Positions 23,518-35,759 of a stretch of DNA of 64,000 nt are shown one piece after another. Position 1 is the first letter of the stretch; each line of letters opens with the position of its first letter. This DNA comes from Diphasiastrum complanatum (lineage: Eukaryota; Streptophyta; Lycopodiopsida; Lycopodiales; Lycopodiaceae). The notes beneath the pieces were generated by a model that had not been told where the DNA came from, searched no databases, and saw only the letters and a program-made list of their open reading frames with translations. The stretch spans positions 42,742,223 through 42,806,222 of the forward strand of contig CM055095.1 in the NCBI GenBank assembly GCA_029204225.1, in the 5' to 3' direction. The translations under genes were made by a program, and so were the position numbers.

Positions 23518-24660
23518 GCTAAGCTTGATAGAATATTCACCAAGTTACATAATGATTTCAAGTCCATAGATGATTGTCCAATTCATGATAAAAAATGTAG
23601 ATTTGTAGAGTTTCAGTCTGCATTTATTTATTTTTCTTTTGTTAAATATTCTGACCATTTGGGGGCTAGCCTTTTTACTTTTGAAACTGCTTCTTCCAGC
23701 GGTACAAAATTTGAAAAGTCGAAGACTGTAGATATTGAAAGGTTTTTTTTATGATATGAGCGTTAGTTAAGATGATTGTACAGATTTTGATCGTGCACAA
23801 AACAAGGCATCGTTTATAGGCCCTAGAATTACCAATACCCTTTCTCCTTCTAATAAATTTCTTATCACATTGCCTATTTATAATATAGACAATAATTCTG
23901 TTTTGACACTAGCGGATATATCGAACCTTTTTTATTCACAGAGGCCAAGACTCTTTGCATTTTGAGCAAAGAGCTTCATGAATTTTCAGATATAGTCGAT
24001 TATGATCATGATGATCTTCTCCCTGGTGTTGACGATGTAAATAAGGATGAGTTTTATTCTAAGAAAGATTGCTTGAAAATGGATGCAGAGGAAATGCGCC
24101 AAAAAATATGATCTTCCTTCTGATGAGGAGTTCCTCAATTTTCAAAGTCAGCTTGGTTTTCAAAACCAACTATCTATTCACCAATCTTATTGACAACGAA
24201 AGGTGGACATAATATCGATGGAGAGCCAATAATTGAGGAAGACAAAGTTGAATGCATAAGTTTTGTATCTTATCTTGTACTAGTAGATTCGTAATGTCAG
24301 ATTTTATACTGGAGGTTACTTTGCATTTTTTTCATTTTAGGAAACAACTTTTCTTGATGATTTTGCAATTCGTTGAGGTGGACAGAGATCCTTTGCTGGA
24401 GAATTTTCAAGAGATCATACACTGGGGCATTATCTGACATTCTTCAAAAATAATGAGATAAGTGTTGCCCATTCAAAGTTTCATCCACATGGTCATACAA
24501 TGATTATGGCAATCAAGGCACTTTCTCATTTTCTTGGAGGGCACAATTTTAATAGGGTGCATGAAAACAAGGAGCTTTTGGATTCTTATGAGAGAAGGAA
24601 ATTGTTGTATGATTCTAAATTGCAACTTTTATTAGAGAAAGTGTCAAAGTAGAGTAGATA
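23452..24660 (+). pseudogene. Unidentified decayed coding region across arm boundary
   Basis: The plus frame 23,452-23,754 holds LDRIFTKLHNDFKSIDDCP and DKKCRFVEFQSAFIYF. Later pieces outside the arm read SKELHEFSDIVDYDHDDLLPG (near 23,970), AEEMRQK, and FHPHGHTMIMAIKALSHFLGG (near 24,480). Protein-like composition continues across 23,832, so the left arm keeps more of this sequence than the right. Its first codons overlap the H3-like gene in antisense. Family unknown; a transposon protein is the default guess. Confidence 0.35.
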
Positions 24661-24719
24661 TTGGATAACCGAACTTTGTAAAATTTTCATTTAATATACA
24701 AAATCTCTCTGTGTGTCTA

Positions 24720-27640
24720 TTGACTATTGGCTTGTATAAATTTGCATGCTTTTTGAATTTTTTTTATAATCCGTCGATTTTGTATTATGACGAATTTGGA
24801 TTCTTCTATGAAACCATTGGAAAAGTTGCAATAGATAATTGTTCTTTATGCTAGTCCCACCATGTTCTGTACTTTTATGAAATGCTGCTCTTCCTTGCCA
24901 ATGGGATTTTTCCATTTCTTGCGATGACCATATGCTAAGACTTCCACTATTTCTTGCAAAGAATGTCGAATGATGTCGTAATATGTGCTGCATGTCATTA
25001 AAAAAAAATACAAATCAGTATCAAAAGTATCTAAATTAATTGCACATATTTGTCTACACTAGTGCAGCATCGAAATCTTACCATCATATAATGAGTTATA
25101 TGATCTAAACCCCATGCACCTCAAACTACATCTACAAATTCACTAGTTGTTTTCTATATCATTTGTACATAAGTATTTGAAAATTTATCTTTTTTCAAGT
25201 ATTCCACCATGTTGTCTAATTCTCTCCAAACTTTTACTTTGTGTACACGGGTAGAACCTTCTTCTTCAAAATCTTGAGTTGCAGGTACTATCTCTTTCCA
25301 AACCAAGTATTAAATCTTGGATTGTTTGCCATAATAATTTGATAAAAATCTACGATCTTGGGTTCCTCCAATGCTCGACTTGCATGGAATATTTTTTTTT
25401 TTACCTAATATCTTGTCGTCTTTTTTTATTTTAACGTGGTCTTTATGTAAGCCTACTTTAGACAACATATCCTCTAACTTGGAAATAGCTTCCTTCGTAG
25501 CTACCTCTGGCTCGGAATTCCATGCAAACAAGATGTGAAGATATATATAATGTTTTCTATTATACACACCTCTGCATGCAATGTACAAATATGAATAATT
25601 TGAAGAGGAATCGGTAGTACGGGTTTCCAATTAGGATCTTCTCGATATCTTGATATCCCATTGAACATACATTTTAATGTCTTTAGATCTCCTGCTAAAT
25701 GCCATTCCATCTTGAAAGTGCCAATTTTAGGAATATTGAGTGAAACTCCCTCCATGTGATTTATTATGGTTGCAAGATATGACATTCTATTAAATATCCA
25801 TGAGAGAATGTCATGATCTTCTTTCATCACCTATAAAAGAAAACAAAAAAGTGATTTAGCCGCATAATATTAACATAGAAAAGATTTTCCAAATGAAATC
25901 CATATTAAAATGAATATCCCTATTAATTATGTGAAAGAACTACTATACCTGAAAGGCTGCCAACCACCAGATATCATTATATGATTAAACACTAAAGTTG
26001 AGGCTTTCTGAGTCTTTTGAATTTGGAAGTGTTCCATTCATGATCGTAAGACTGACTCTCTCCATTTTTTGTCCTTTTATAATTTCAGACTCATCTAACT
26101 TGAGAACAACTATCAACTTGTTATTGACATTCTCATTTGTAATACCATACAAATTTATGATGAATTTTAGTAGCTGATTAATATCAATAAATATATTGTT
26201 GGAATTGTTATATGCTAGACATTCTCCTTTTGAGCAATAAACTTTATTGATATGAGATGGATTACCAACTATTGTCTGCATACCTTGGTCGTGGGATTAG
26301 AAACTTTTTAATACTGACCTGTGCAAATGTCTCCTGTATCATCTTAAACATTGTTGCATATGCTTCTCTACTGATGCTAGAAAATCACATGCCCCCTCAA
26401 CCAATGTAGTGTCTAATATTTTTCCAACTTCATTCATAATATTATCAGTAACTGAAGCCTTAATCTTTTTTATTTTGTTATTGTTTAACATTGATTTCAT
26501 ACATTTAGAAGTCGAGATAGAACCTAGTGAGTTTCCAATGGAAATCTCATCGGCCAAATGGTCTTCAGCAACCAATGTTGATCTGCATTACAAACATAAT
26601 GTTCATGAAAATATCAATAGAAATTAGGACACTCATAGTATTCATAGCAACATAATAAACAAATCAATAGAAAGTTGAAATTAATAAATAACACAACTAG
26701 TGACTATGTTTGAATCAAAAAGCTCAAGCAATATTCAATACCAAATAAGCTATAACTTACTTGAATGTACGGATTCGTCTTTTTCTATAACCTCCTCTGG
26801 ATGATAGATCACATATATCCTTGGTTACTAGTCTTTTCCCCTTATTGCTTCTGACCTTTTTGTTGAGCACATTCATATCTTTAACAAGAGACAAATATGA
26901 GATACGCATGGATTGAAATATAGTTTTTATCTCATCATTACTAGTTGTGAAATGTGCATTCCCATAGAGCATCAAATTCTCACAATAACCCAAAAGGCCA
27001 TTTTTGCCATGACACATAGAGATTATTAATTGACTCACCGAAGGAAAATCCGGATGTTGCAATGAATATGGATCAATAGGATACAATGTTCATAATGACC
27101 ATAAATCTACATGCTTTAGCTTTTTCTCCTTGTATTGGATCACATCAGAAGTTGACAATTTGGGTTGCTTTGAATTTCTTGTCCTGAGCGGAGCATATTT
27201 TGGTGACAGATCCACATGAAGATGATAAAGCTTTGTCATCAGTACAGTGGTATAGTAACAAACAACACAATGACAATAACAAAGCTGGAGATGGCGCTAA
27301 ACACTTGTTCGATCTTGGAAATAGAGATGGCACTACCCTGGAGATAGAGATGGCATAGGCTTTGTTTCTGAAATGTCACTCCTAATTCAAAATTTTGAGT
27401 GTTCCCAACAATTGGGAGGGAATATTTCAGCATTTTAAAAATTATACTTTAATTGTGGTTAAGCACTGGTGAAGTTTGATGTGACTAAAATAAGGTGCAT
27501 TCATTTACATGGAAAGTAGTGCGGGCAGATGCGTAAAGAAGTTAGAAAATGATATTGTAATTACTTTATTGTTATTTTTCTCTCTCCTACATGGCATTTC
27601 TATTAGGGCCCTCTTTGGGCCCATATTTTCTCTAATGAGA
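24720..27640 (-). pseudogene. Decayed transposase-like gene, copy 2 (longer)
   Basis: Collinear with 5990-8215 over about 25,655-27,640 and extends further at the C-terminal end. From the N terminus: SLQHPDFPSVSQLI and CHGKNGLLGYCENL (about 27,050-26,960), GKILDTTLVEG (about 26,430), EDHDILSWIFNRMSY and EWHLAGDLKTLKCMFN (about 25,810-25,670). Then HICTLHAEV and KLEDMLSKVGLHKDH (about 25,580-25,440), and finally SLSIWSSQEMEKSHWQGRAA with EHGG (about 24,940-24,860). Stops and frameshifts throughout. The order suggests one large transposase of an unassigned DNA transposon superfamily. Copy 1 keeps an exon piece (HGTNSKHPC) that copy 2 lacks. Confidence 0.55.
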
Positions 27641-27689
27641 AAATACTCGCTAGAATGATCAACCACACATGTTCATATCAACAATAATA

Positions 27690-29215
27690 TCACACAACAA
27701 TGATAATTGTAGATGGTACATTGATTCGGGTGCCATGAGACATATGACTAGAAGTGAATAGTGGTTTAGCCAATTTAGCCTTCTTGACAATGACAACAAG
27801 TTTGCACAACCTAATGGAGAGGAACGTTAGATTTGTGGAATAGGTATAGTTCTAGTTTAGTTATTTATTGGCAAAATAAGTCATATTGACAATGCAAATT
27901 ATGTACCAAGCTTGAAAAACAAATTATTGTCACTTTGTGTGATTACAAATCAAAACATGAAGGTGTAATTTCACAAAGATAAATGTTTGTTAAGGACATG
28001 GATCATCAATTTAGGGTTGTTTTTGATGGATTTTAAGAAACAAGCTATGAAGTTTATAATTTTTATGCATTTGTAGTTGGGCAATGTAGGTTGACATGGT
28101 CTTTGATGCTATAAAATCATATCGGGCATTGATGAATAGGCTACTTAAATTTTGAATCTATGGCAAAAAACGTCAAGAGAAGTTCAAAAAGGGTGTAGGA
28201 TGTGTAAAGAAAATTTATGAACTTGTGCTTACATATTTGTGTGGACCAGTAAAAACCATACAAAATTAGAGTGTTTGGTTGTAGGGCATAAATACACATA
28301 TTTGACTAGATTAGAATTAAATTGGATACACAATCAATAAAATGCATATTTTTAGGTGTGACGACAAGGTCAAAGTATACAAATACTATGATACAAAGGC
28401 AAGGGTGCACTACAATGGTCAGGGGATGTGATTTATCATGAGATGCATGAGTATGATGATGTTGAAAGTGGTGAAAATTAATCCACATAGAATAACAAGG
28501 TGAGTCAATTGCCCTTAATGGAGGATCCTAACGAGTCAAGTTGAATTGATAATGAAGATACTACTCCACTATGAAAGGATGTAGAATGAGGCAAGACCTA
28601 CATATAAGTCTACTATAATAAAAAAAGTAGTGATTTGTGAAAAGGAAACAAAAAGGATATTAATCGCATACATACTCTTCTAGAGGTATATTTCCTAGTC
28701 ACAAGGGCTTAAGTGGTACAAAAAGCTTGCAGATGACATGGAAATAGATTTACCTATATCAGATTAGGACAAAGATATATGAAGATATAAAAGAGAGAAG
28801 AAAGCTCTTGATACATTTAAAACGATGTATGCATTGATGTCTAGCTTCATACAAAGCAATCAAGCATCATGTTTTGTCAAAGCAAAAAGATAATTAAATA
28901 TTTTTGAAATATTGGTGGATCCCCTACATGACAAGACACCAATTGGAACCATGTTGTGTATTTGACAAAATATCATTTGGATAGTCAAAGTGGAATCCAA
29001 CTAACAAGAATTTATGTTTACCATGGTTGTACGAAACACATTGAAGTGAGGCATCACTTCATTTATGAGAGACTTCTAAGTAAAGATATTAATGTTTGAC
29101 ATTGTAGGTGTGAAGAACATCTAGCGGATCACATATTCGCAACAAACCCTTATGTAAAGATAAGTTTTAGGAGGTTAGGGAAAAACTCTCCATAGTTAAA
29201 GTTAGCTAGTTTTTA
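27690..29215 (+). pseudogene. Copia element J, heavily decayed pol
   Basis: Recognisable copia pieces in order: protease WYIDSGAMRHMT (27,714), NVPSL-type linker ANYVPSLKNKLLSL (about 27,895), end of integrase IKCIFLG (about 28,340). Then a jump to RNase H, DSQSGIQLTR (about 28,980) and TKHIEVRHHFIYERLLSKDI (about 29,035), and EEHLADHIF. Most of reverse transcriptase is missing or unreadable. Stops in every frame. A long-dead element. Confidence 0.7.
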
Positions 29216-29220
29216 AGGGA

Positions 29221-29530
29221 TGATGTTAGAGTTAAAATATTGGTTAACTTCTCATTTTTGTGATTAAGTTATGTTAGCACATCTGTCATTGCATATTTGT
29301 TATATTTGGACCCATTGAATGTGTGACATTGTAATAGACACTTGTCGACTTAGTATGATGAGCACGTATAGTGTTTATGCCAATCTCTCTTAGTTTTGTG
29401 GTGATCAATATATCTATAATTGCTGCCTGAATCCATGTTATTATGTTGTCAATTTTGACTTATTGTCAAACTATTATGTAGGCCTCCAAGTCGGCCTTAA
29501 GTTGATATTCGCTTAATTTTCATAGGTTCA
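29221..29530 (+). mobile_element. Probable 3' LTR start of element J
   Basis: Directly follows the pol C terminus and a short purine run (aaggga, 29,215-29,220), and begins TGATGTTAGAG or TGTTAGAG. No partner LTR was found and the end is not defined. Confidence 0.35.
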
Positions 29531-29639
29531 ACCATCACGAGAGATATATGATAATAATAAATATAGAAAAGAGGTAATAAGAGAACTAAAGCTCAATGCT
29601 TGAGGATCAGAAAAGAGGGAAGCATGCTTGATGATTTCA

Positions 29640-29800
29640 TGGCATGCTTCCGATATGAAAAAGGAGGACACTTGTTCATGCACTACCCAAGTTAGAGAAT
29701 GTGTCAAAGTTGTGGGTGATTTGGACATACCACAATCATTTGTGGTGTAAATTGCAATGTCTTGGGAGCACACATGATAGAATGTTGCATGAAAGAGCAT
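29640..29800 (+). pseudogene. Zinc-knuckle remnant
   Basis: One plus frame holds CFRYEKGGHLFMHYP followed by CQSCG.FGHTTIIC, a canonical CX2CX4HX4C knuckle with one stop inside. This is a retroelement gag-like (or LINE ORF1-like) fragment with no supporting context on either side. Confidence 0.4.
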
Positions 29801-31247
29801 GTCAATGATGTCACTATGTGCAATCATTATGAGATAAATGAACATTATGTATTTGTAAGACAATCATGTTCAATCATAACAACATAGCCACACCATCTTA
29901 TCGCATCATACATCATTCAACTATACCTTGACCACATGATTTATGCCTCACACATTATTTGCCTCCCATCTTTCCATTTGGAGTCATTTGATACTCTCCT
30001 ATGATAGCTAAATTGTTTAGCTCACATGTGATACCTCAAAAGTAGCTTCATGGTTCCTTTGATTGGATGGTAGGCACGGATGATGCTCTACACTCCTAAC
30101 TTAAATGACTCTATTCATTCGGTGTGCAAATGTTAGGTTCAACAATGCTCACCATGTTACACGAATTTAAAGCTTTTGTGGCTTTGTTGTATCGTCGCAC
30201 CTTGATCATTGAGTTTTTGAGAAATGATTCTAGTGAAACTTATGTTGAGTGAGCAAATGATCATAAAAGTGCATGCAAGTAAATGCTAATCTCAGCCACA
30301 TCTTGCCTTATAGTGAATGCAACCCTCGCTTCCAGGCTGTGGAAGAAATCAACTAAGCTAGATTGATATAAGAAGCTGAAAGAGATAAAACTTTAATATA
30401 CGCTAGGTAGAACCTGAGAAATCCAGTGATGAAAACACTCCAAAACATCAACAAACCGAGTCAAGAGACTAAAAATAAGTTCAATGTATCTTTTTAACAC
30501 AGAAAAATAGTTCTCTCGATTATGAACCAATTCTGTAGGCAAGATTCTAGAATCATAGCTAAGATATTCACTACCATAACCAATATTGACATCTATTTAA
30601 GAAATTCTCCTATTTTATACAGGCTTTAAAATCAGATTGGTGAAAAATCACTCGAAACAACCTTCGGCTAAGACAAGCTACCTCATATTTGAAGCACAAC
30701 AGTAAATTTCTTTCTTAAGAGGCGGATGCGGTAGACACATCAAAATGAAACACTGCAATGGGTACTTATGTTATAAGTGTAAAGCCACAAACAATGGGTT
30801 GAGTGAACATAAAAAAATGCAAACCCAGTCAACAGAATGCGAGACACATCAAAGCATCTACTTTAGATTCACATTCATTGATGGAATTTGAATCACATTC
30901 TCTTACGTTCTGATCCAACGCTACTGATGTTTCACAAGGCTGTTGCAACTATGTTTTTCCCTAACCAACAGCTTGTCCAAAGCCATAACAAAACATATTG
31001 ATGTGTAGCGGGATTTCTCCAGAAATATGACATTCTAGCACTGTTAATCCCAGTAGTTCTGGAATGGCAACAGTAAAAGAGTAAGTAAAAAAAAATTTGT
31101 TGGGCGCAAAGAAAAGTTAATCCAAACACTGAGCCAACGTGGAGACAAAAGCTTTGGTAACAAACATGCCAAACGAAAGTATGTAGCTGAATCACATAGA
31201 TTTACTCTACAAATTCTGAGAAAGCTCCCTCTTAGCTTTTATCGATC
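29801..31247. other. No recognisable gene
   Basis: AT-rich sequence without motifs. Its right end should include the 3' untranslated region of the two-exon gene that ends at 31,248. The 87-codon minus frame at 30,932-31,195 has no visible family features. Confidence 0.4.
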
Positions 31248-31864
31248 CTAATCTACGCTTTTGACGGCACCTTCTGATCTAATCACTTTGATAGAACCTC
31301 CCCCTGCGGTTTTGATCATTATGCCATCCACAATGGGCAGCCCAAAGTATCCCACCCCACGATCAAATTCGGTTGTTTTAATGTTGTCTGGATGGAGTAT
31401 GGGTGGGGTTGATGTTGGTGGCTTGCTCGCAATGTGATCGTTAATCTTGTTGATGGAAGTATCCTCAGTTTTCATGGGCTTTACAACTTCGAAAGGAACT
31501 ACGACGAACTTCTTCTTGAACTGCGAGATACCTGCAGTACCAGCCCCTGTTTACACATAAATTGCACTTTTGTCAAGATTTACAACCACTGTCTATTGAT
31601 GCTGTAGCGACATCCGCTTCACAAACATTTAATTTTTCAAACATAAATATGACACCTCTGATGACGCTACGACAAAGTTTAATCATTCAAGGTTTTTATC
31701 TCTCTTTCCTTATAATCAATGGTGCCCAGTGATGGTCATCGTGAAATACTTCTTCGCTCTATCTTTCCGTTCAAATGAATTTACTCTAAAAATGTACAAG
31801 GAATAAAAGATTAATTTTAACCTGATTGTTGCTCTTCCGGTAGAGTCCCTGCCTGTTCACCCAT
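31248..31864 (-). CDS. Small two-exon protein-coding gene, function unknown
   Basis: Minus-strand exon 1, 31,822-31,864, begins ATGGGTGAACAG in good start context (gacATGG). A GT donor (gttaaaatta) is followed by a 275-bp intron and a tgtaaacag acceptor. Exon 2, 31,248-31,546, keeps the frame to a TGA stop. Total 113 residues. The N terminus is Gly/Glu/Gln-rich (MGEQAGTLPEEQQ). A basic-hydrophobic segment FKKKFVVVPFEVVKP follows, then a Thr/Pro-rich stretch (SKPPTSTPPILHP) and a Gly-rich end (TAGGGSIKVIRSEGAV). No signal peptide or membrane segment. Upstream there is a CT-rich leader (31,932-31,972), as in many plant 5' UTRs. I do not recognise the family. Intact frame and clean splice sites make it the best non-transposon gene candidate here. 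Confidence 0.6.
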
Positions 31865-31931
31865 GTCAGCGTCAGTAGCTTCCTTATGTAGAAAACGATG
31901 ACGAGCGCTAAAACACAACTCACGTGTGTGT

Positions 31932-31940
31932 GAGAGAGAG

Positions 31941-31972
<32 letters not shown>
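31932..31972. repeat. GA/CT microsatellite in likely 5' leader
   Basis: (GA)n with one gcga interruption on the plus strand, which is CT-rich in the sense of the adjacent minus-strand gene. It starts about 67 bp upstream of that gene's ATG. Confidence 0.85.
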
Positions 31973-31976
<4 letters not shown>

Positions 31977-33257
31977 AGTGAAAGAGAGAAAAATGTTTTG
32001 CTATGCTAGAGAAAATGCGTTTTGGAGCTTCTTGTTTGCCCTAAAATCTATTTGAAGGGTACTTGAAAAGTAGTGGGTTTAAAAATCTCACACCTTGATT
32101 TTAGAGAGAATGTGCTTTTAGAAGCTTGTACAAAGATAAGTTTTAGAGAGAGAGATGAGGTATATAATCCCTTGATGCATTACAAGATGAGAGAAAAAGA
32201 CTGAGGAAAGAGAGAGAGAGACACTGTGCAAGTTTTTAAATTTTTTAGTGTTTCTTTTAGGGTTTTTGTCCTTGCCTTGCAAAGGCAATTCTATGTGTTG
32301 AGTTAGATCAATGGAGTTTGGAAGAAAGTCAACAGTAAAGGCTCAAATTTGGTGGTAGTCCGAACACTTAAGGTCTCGACCTTGGTGGATGGCTGAATAG
32401 TCTTCATGCATAGAAAATCTGCTTTATGCTATATAAGCCATAAAAACATGATAACAAAACACTCACTTTGCATGTAACAAAACATCCTGTTTGGCATGTC
32501 GGATAGAGACGTCTGAGCAATGAATTCATGCAACGGCTCATTTGTGCATGATTACGGGTAGAATTAGTGTAGATAGATATCAATACATTTTGAATAACAT
32601 TGAAGATGGGATCCTTGGTCAATTTTATCTAGCTTTGTTGGAGTCTCATACATTTGCTTCACACAAGATTTTGAAGTTCGCTTACAAATAGCCTTTGTTG
32701 GAGGAGTTGTAGCCCGATTGAGCTTCATTAAATCAAGCTTTGAGATTGTTAGGTATTTTGGCAGCTTGGCCCTACAAAAGAAGTTGATATTCACATCTAA
32801 GGGACAATATGTATTTGGTTTGCCCCTTATGCAGCTGAGTGCTAGTCGATCTAAATGCTGAAGGCAAGTGAGCACTAGCGAATGTGCTTTGAAGATAGAA
32901 GTGGATGAGACACGCCTTGAAGGATCTTTCACTACCTCTTATAGTTAGCTTTACATGAGACTCCATAGGTGTATCACTAGAGTTTGCATCTACCGTATAA
33001 AATCTTTCTAGTTCGACAAATGAAAGTAGATTGAGAAGATCTAATGACTTCTATTCCCAAATGTCGGATTATTCTCCTACTAATCGACTAATCGACATTT
33101 TAATCTTCGTCCAACTCATTATCCAAAACTGCAAGTATTTTTCATGTTTCTACACAGTTTGCAGAAGTACTCGGGAATCGCTCATAGGTGGATCCAACTT
33201 ATCGGACATCATCCGACATATCGACATTCGTCGGCGGGCATGGTTTGATGAATATCT
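31973..33257. other. No recognised gene; 122-codon minus frame
   Basis: Includes further GA-rich patches near 32,140-32,220, possibly promoter or leader DNA of the two-exon gene. The minus frame 32,564-32,932 is open for 122 codons (contains CPLDVNINFFCRAKLP) but matches nothing I know and lacks flanking gene structure. Confidence 0.35.
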
Positions 33258-34027
33258 TGTTGGGTGAAAGATATTTTATTGTTTGCCTTAATTGAAGCTA
33301 CTGAATTTCCGAGAAGATTCAACTGGATGGATGCCAGCTCACTATCCATTATGATTGATGACCAAATTAGTTGTCATACTATTGGACGTTCCCACATTTG
33401 CTTAAGTATAAATAGCTGTTCATATTTCTACACTTTTAGTGTTGATTTCAAAGCATAATCAATGATCTTAGGTCATCAAGTATTGAATAGTTAGCGTTCT
33501 CTCTCAAGCCTGCGAATTTGAACACCCTTGAGCATTCTAGTTCAGTTCTTTAGAGTTGATTAGAGATTGTTATTGTGCTTATTGCTTATCAGCATTGCGC
33601 TTAATTCATACTTATGTTTAGTCATTCATAAATAGCTTAGAGTACGCGGCTTCAACCCGCAAACTCGTTGTACTCATTTACATCTGTTTCGTTTTATACT
33701 GAATTAATACTATCTTTTTATTGCATTCAAGTTTGTCTCATAATGTATGCATTTATGTAATTTTTTGCGATTGATTATTTGTCTGATAATTCAATGCTTA
33801 AATGTTTGGCTACATAATCACTATAGTATTGATGATTTCAAAGTTAGTTACTATAAGATCGAACGCGATTTCTATCACTATTGATTTGTTCGAAATTGAT
33901 AGGCATAGTTGTGCATAGAGAAAGAAGAAGATAGTTTATTCTGTTGCGCACGATAAGTTTTCTTTCTTGTCATTCAAGTTCTTTTTATTCAATTCTTTTT
34001 TACCTATCTTTTACACATCTCTTTCCA
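33258..34027 (+). mobile_element. Probable 5' LTR of copia element B
   Basis: Lies directly upstream of an initiator-Met primer site. It begins TGTTGGG and contains a TATA box (tataaatag, 33,407-33,415). The exact 3' end (…ttcca) and 5' end are estimates, because no 3' LTR copy is seen to align. Confidence 0.45.
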
Positions 34028-34030
34028 ATA

Positions 34031-34042
34031 TGGTATCAGAGC
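34031..34042 (+). other. Primer-binding site of element B
   Basis: TGGTATCAGAGC, complementary to initiator-Met tRNA, 168 bp before the gag ATG. Two further 'tatcagag' phrases follow (34,071 and 34,149), which suggests local duplication of the site. Confidence 0.8.
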
Positions 34043-34209
34043 GTTGATTCTTCTTCAAGGCCTTATACTATATCAGAGCGCAAGCTCTTATACTTGATAT
34101 ATTTCTTGATATCAAATTATTCTTCAGTTCAAATCAATTTGTTTCGGTATCAGAGAATTGATTTCCATAGCACGACATCTCTCTTAACGTCGATAGACTA
34201 AATTTTCAG

Positions 34210-35749
34210 ATGGATTCTCAAAGTAAAGCCGGTCTTATTGCATACAAGCTAAATGGATCCAATTATCATTTATGGAAATTTAAGATGAAGACCTTGCTAA
34301 TCGCCAATGAGTTGTGGGATGTTGTTATAGGTATTGAAGTGAAGCCTAAAGACAACACGATTCAAAATGGAAATTGAAGGATGGTAAAGCTTTCGCGCTT
34401 ATTATCCTCGATATATCATATACTCAAATTGGCCATGTAGTTGAAGCCAAAACTTCGAAAGAAGTTTGGGATATTTTGAGCTCACTATATGATGTGAGAG
34501 ACGTAACTACCAAGTTACATCTTCAAAGGAAATTCTTCACACTCAAGATGTCGAACAATGATTCTCTTCAGAATCCTATTAACCAGTTTAAAAATCTCTT
34601 GCAATAGATGGCCACTGTTAGATCAATCATAGATGATCATGACACAATTATGACATTGCTTTCAAGCTTGCCCTCTACATATGAAAACTGGGTGATGATC
34701 ATCACGACACCCTCAAATTTAACTCTTACCAAAGTTATCACTATGTTGCTGCAAGAAGATAATCAAAGAGTTCAAAATACTTTGTCTACCTATTCGTCTC
34801 ATGCTCTATATGTCAACAAGGGCTCGAAATGACAGAAGCAGAAAAGCTCCAAGCAATCTACATCGAATAAAAAATAGACTCAAGAACAAGAATTCGGATG
34901 ATTCGTGTTTTTTTATCCTGGAGCTACTCAACATATGACAATCATTATTCATTTCTATACGACTTAGAACACAAAGAAGTATGTTCATCTTGGTGATGAT
35001 AGCACTCACACTATCGAAGGTGAAGGTATTGTAAGATTAAGATTCCAGCATGATCAATTCAAACTACTGTCAAAAGTCTTGTATGCTCCTAAACTCTCTA
35101 CAAATCTGTTATCAATAGGTAGAATTACAGATTTAGGTCATAAGGTGGAATTTGAGTCTGATCAATGCAGAATTATTGATAGGAATAATAAGATCCTTGC
35201 ACTCGGCAAGAGGCATGGATACTTATATAGATTGGCACATTGTTATTCTGATTCTAATCAAGCCTTGAAAACGTCTGTTCTTGTCAATTAAGCATTACTA
35301 TAGCATCATTGCACAGGACACTTGAATTATGCTTTGTTTCAAACATGTCTAGACAATCCTTAGCACTTGATCTCGACTATCATTTTGGCAAAGTTGATCT
35401 CCCTGTCTGCCATAGCTGCATCATTGGAAAACAGACTAGGATTTCTTTTAGATCGAGTCATATGCATGCAGCAAAAGGTATGTTAGGTGTTGTTCATTCA
35501 GATATATGTGGACCTATGCAAACTCCATCATTACTAGATGCAAAGTATTTCATTACTTTTATTGATGAATTCTTTGGAAAAACAGTTATTTACATCTCAA
35601 GCAAAAATCAGAAGCTTTTATTAAGTTCAGATAATTCAAAAAGGATGCAGAAAATCAAACTGGCAAAAGAATCAAAGCGCCAAGGTCCGACAATGGGAGA
35701 GAATACATCTCTACCGAATTTAGGGAGCACTAAACACAAATTCAAGTAA
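34210..35749 (+). pseudogene. Copia element B gag to integrase start, decayed
   Basis: The ATG at 34,210 opens UBN2-type gag (YKLNGSNYHLWKFKMK), broken by a stop after about 55 codons. Gag continues in another frame (SKEVWDILSSLYD, then LLSSLPSTYENWV). The zinc knuckle is not visible. The protease motif reads FYPGATQHMT, where the family has F(D/E)SGAT.HMT, so the catalytic Asp is lost. GAG-pre-integrase pieces (NLLSIGRITDLG, CHSCIIGKQTR) and the first integrase motif (VHSDICGPM, TFIDEFFGKT) follow. The element stops near 35,750, with most of integrase and all of RT missing. Confidence 0.75.
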
Positions 35750-35759
35750 ATTGAGACTA

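Larger units (their letters stand above)
11100..23832 (+). repeat. Left arm of large inverted duplication
   Basis: This block reappears reverse-complemented at 47,902-61,811. Paired coordinates sum to 72,911 near the outer end, 71,707 after a 1.2-kb indel, and 71,734 after the GA tract. Differences are sparse: many translated frames are identical and others differ by one or two residues. The inner identity ends after 'ccctagaattac' at 23,832 and the outer near 11,100 inside element A. A further 466 bp of the same copy (10,423-10,888) lies at 46,607-47,072. Confidence 0.93.

Noticed and set aside
32564-32932. 122-codon minus frame as a host gene
   Set aside because: No recognisable motif, and no clear start context or splice partners; kept only as an unsupported open frame.
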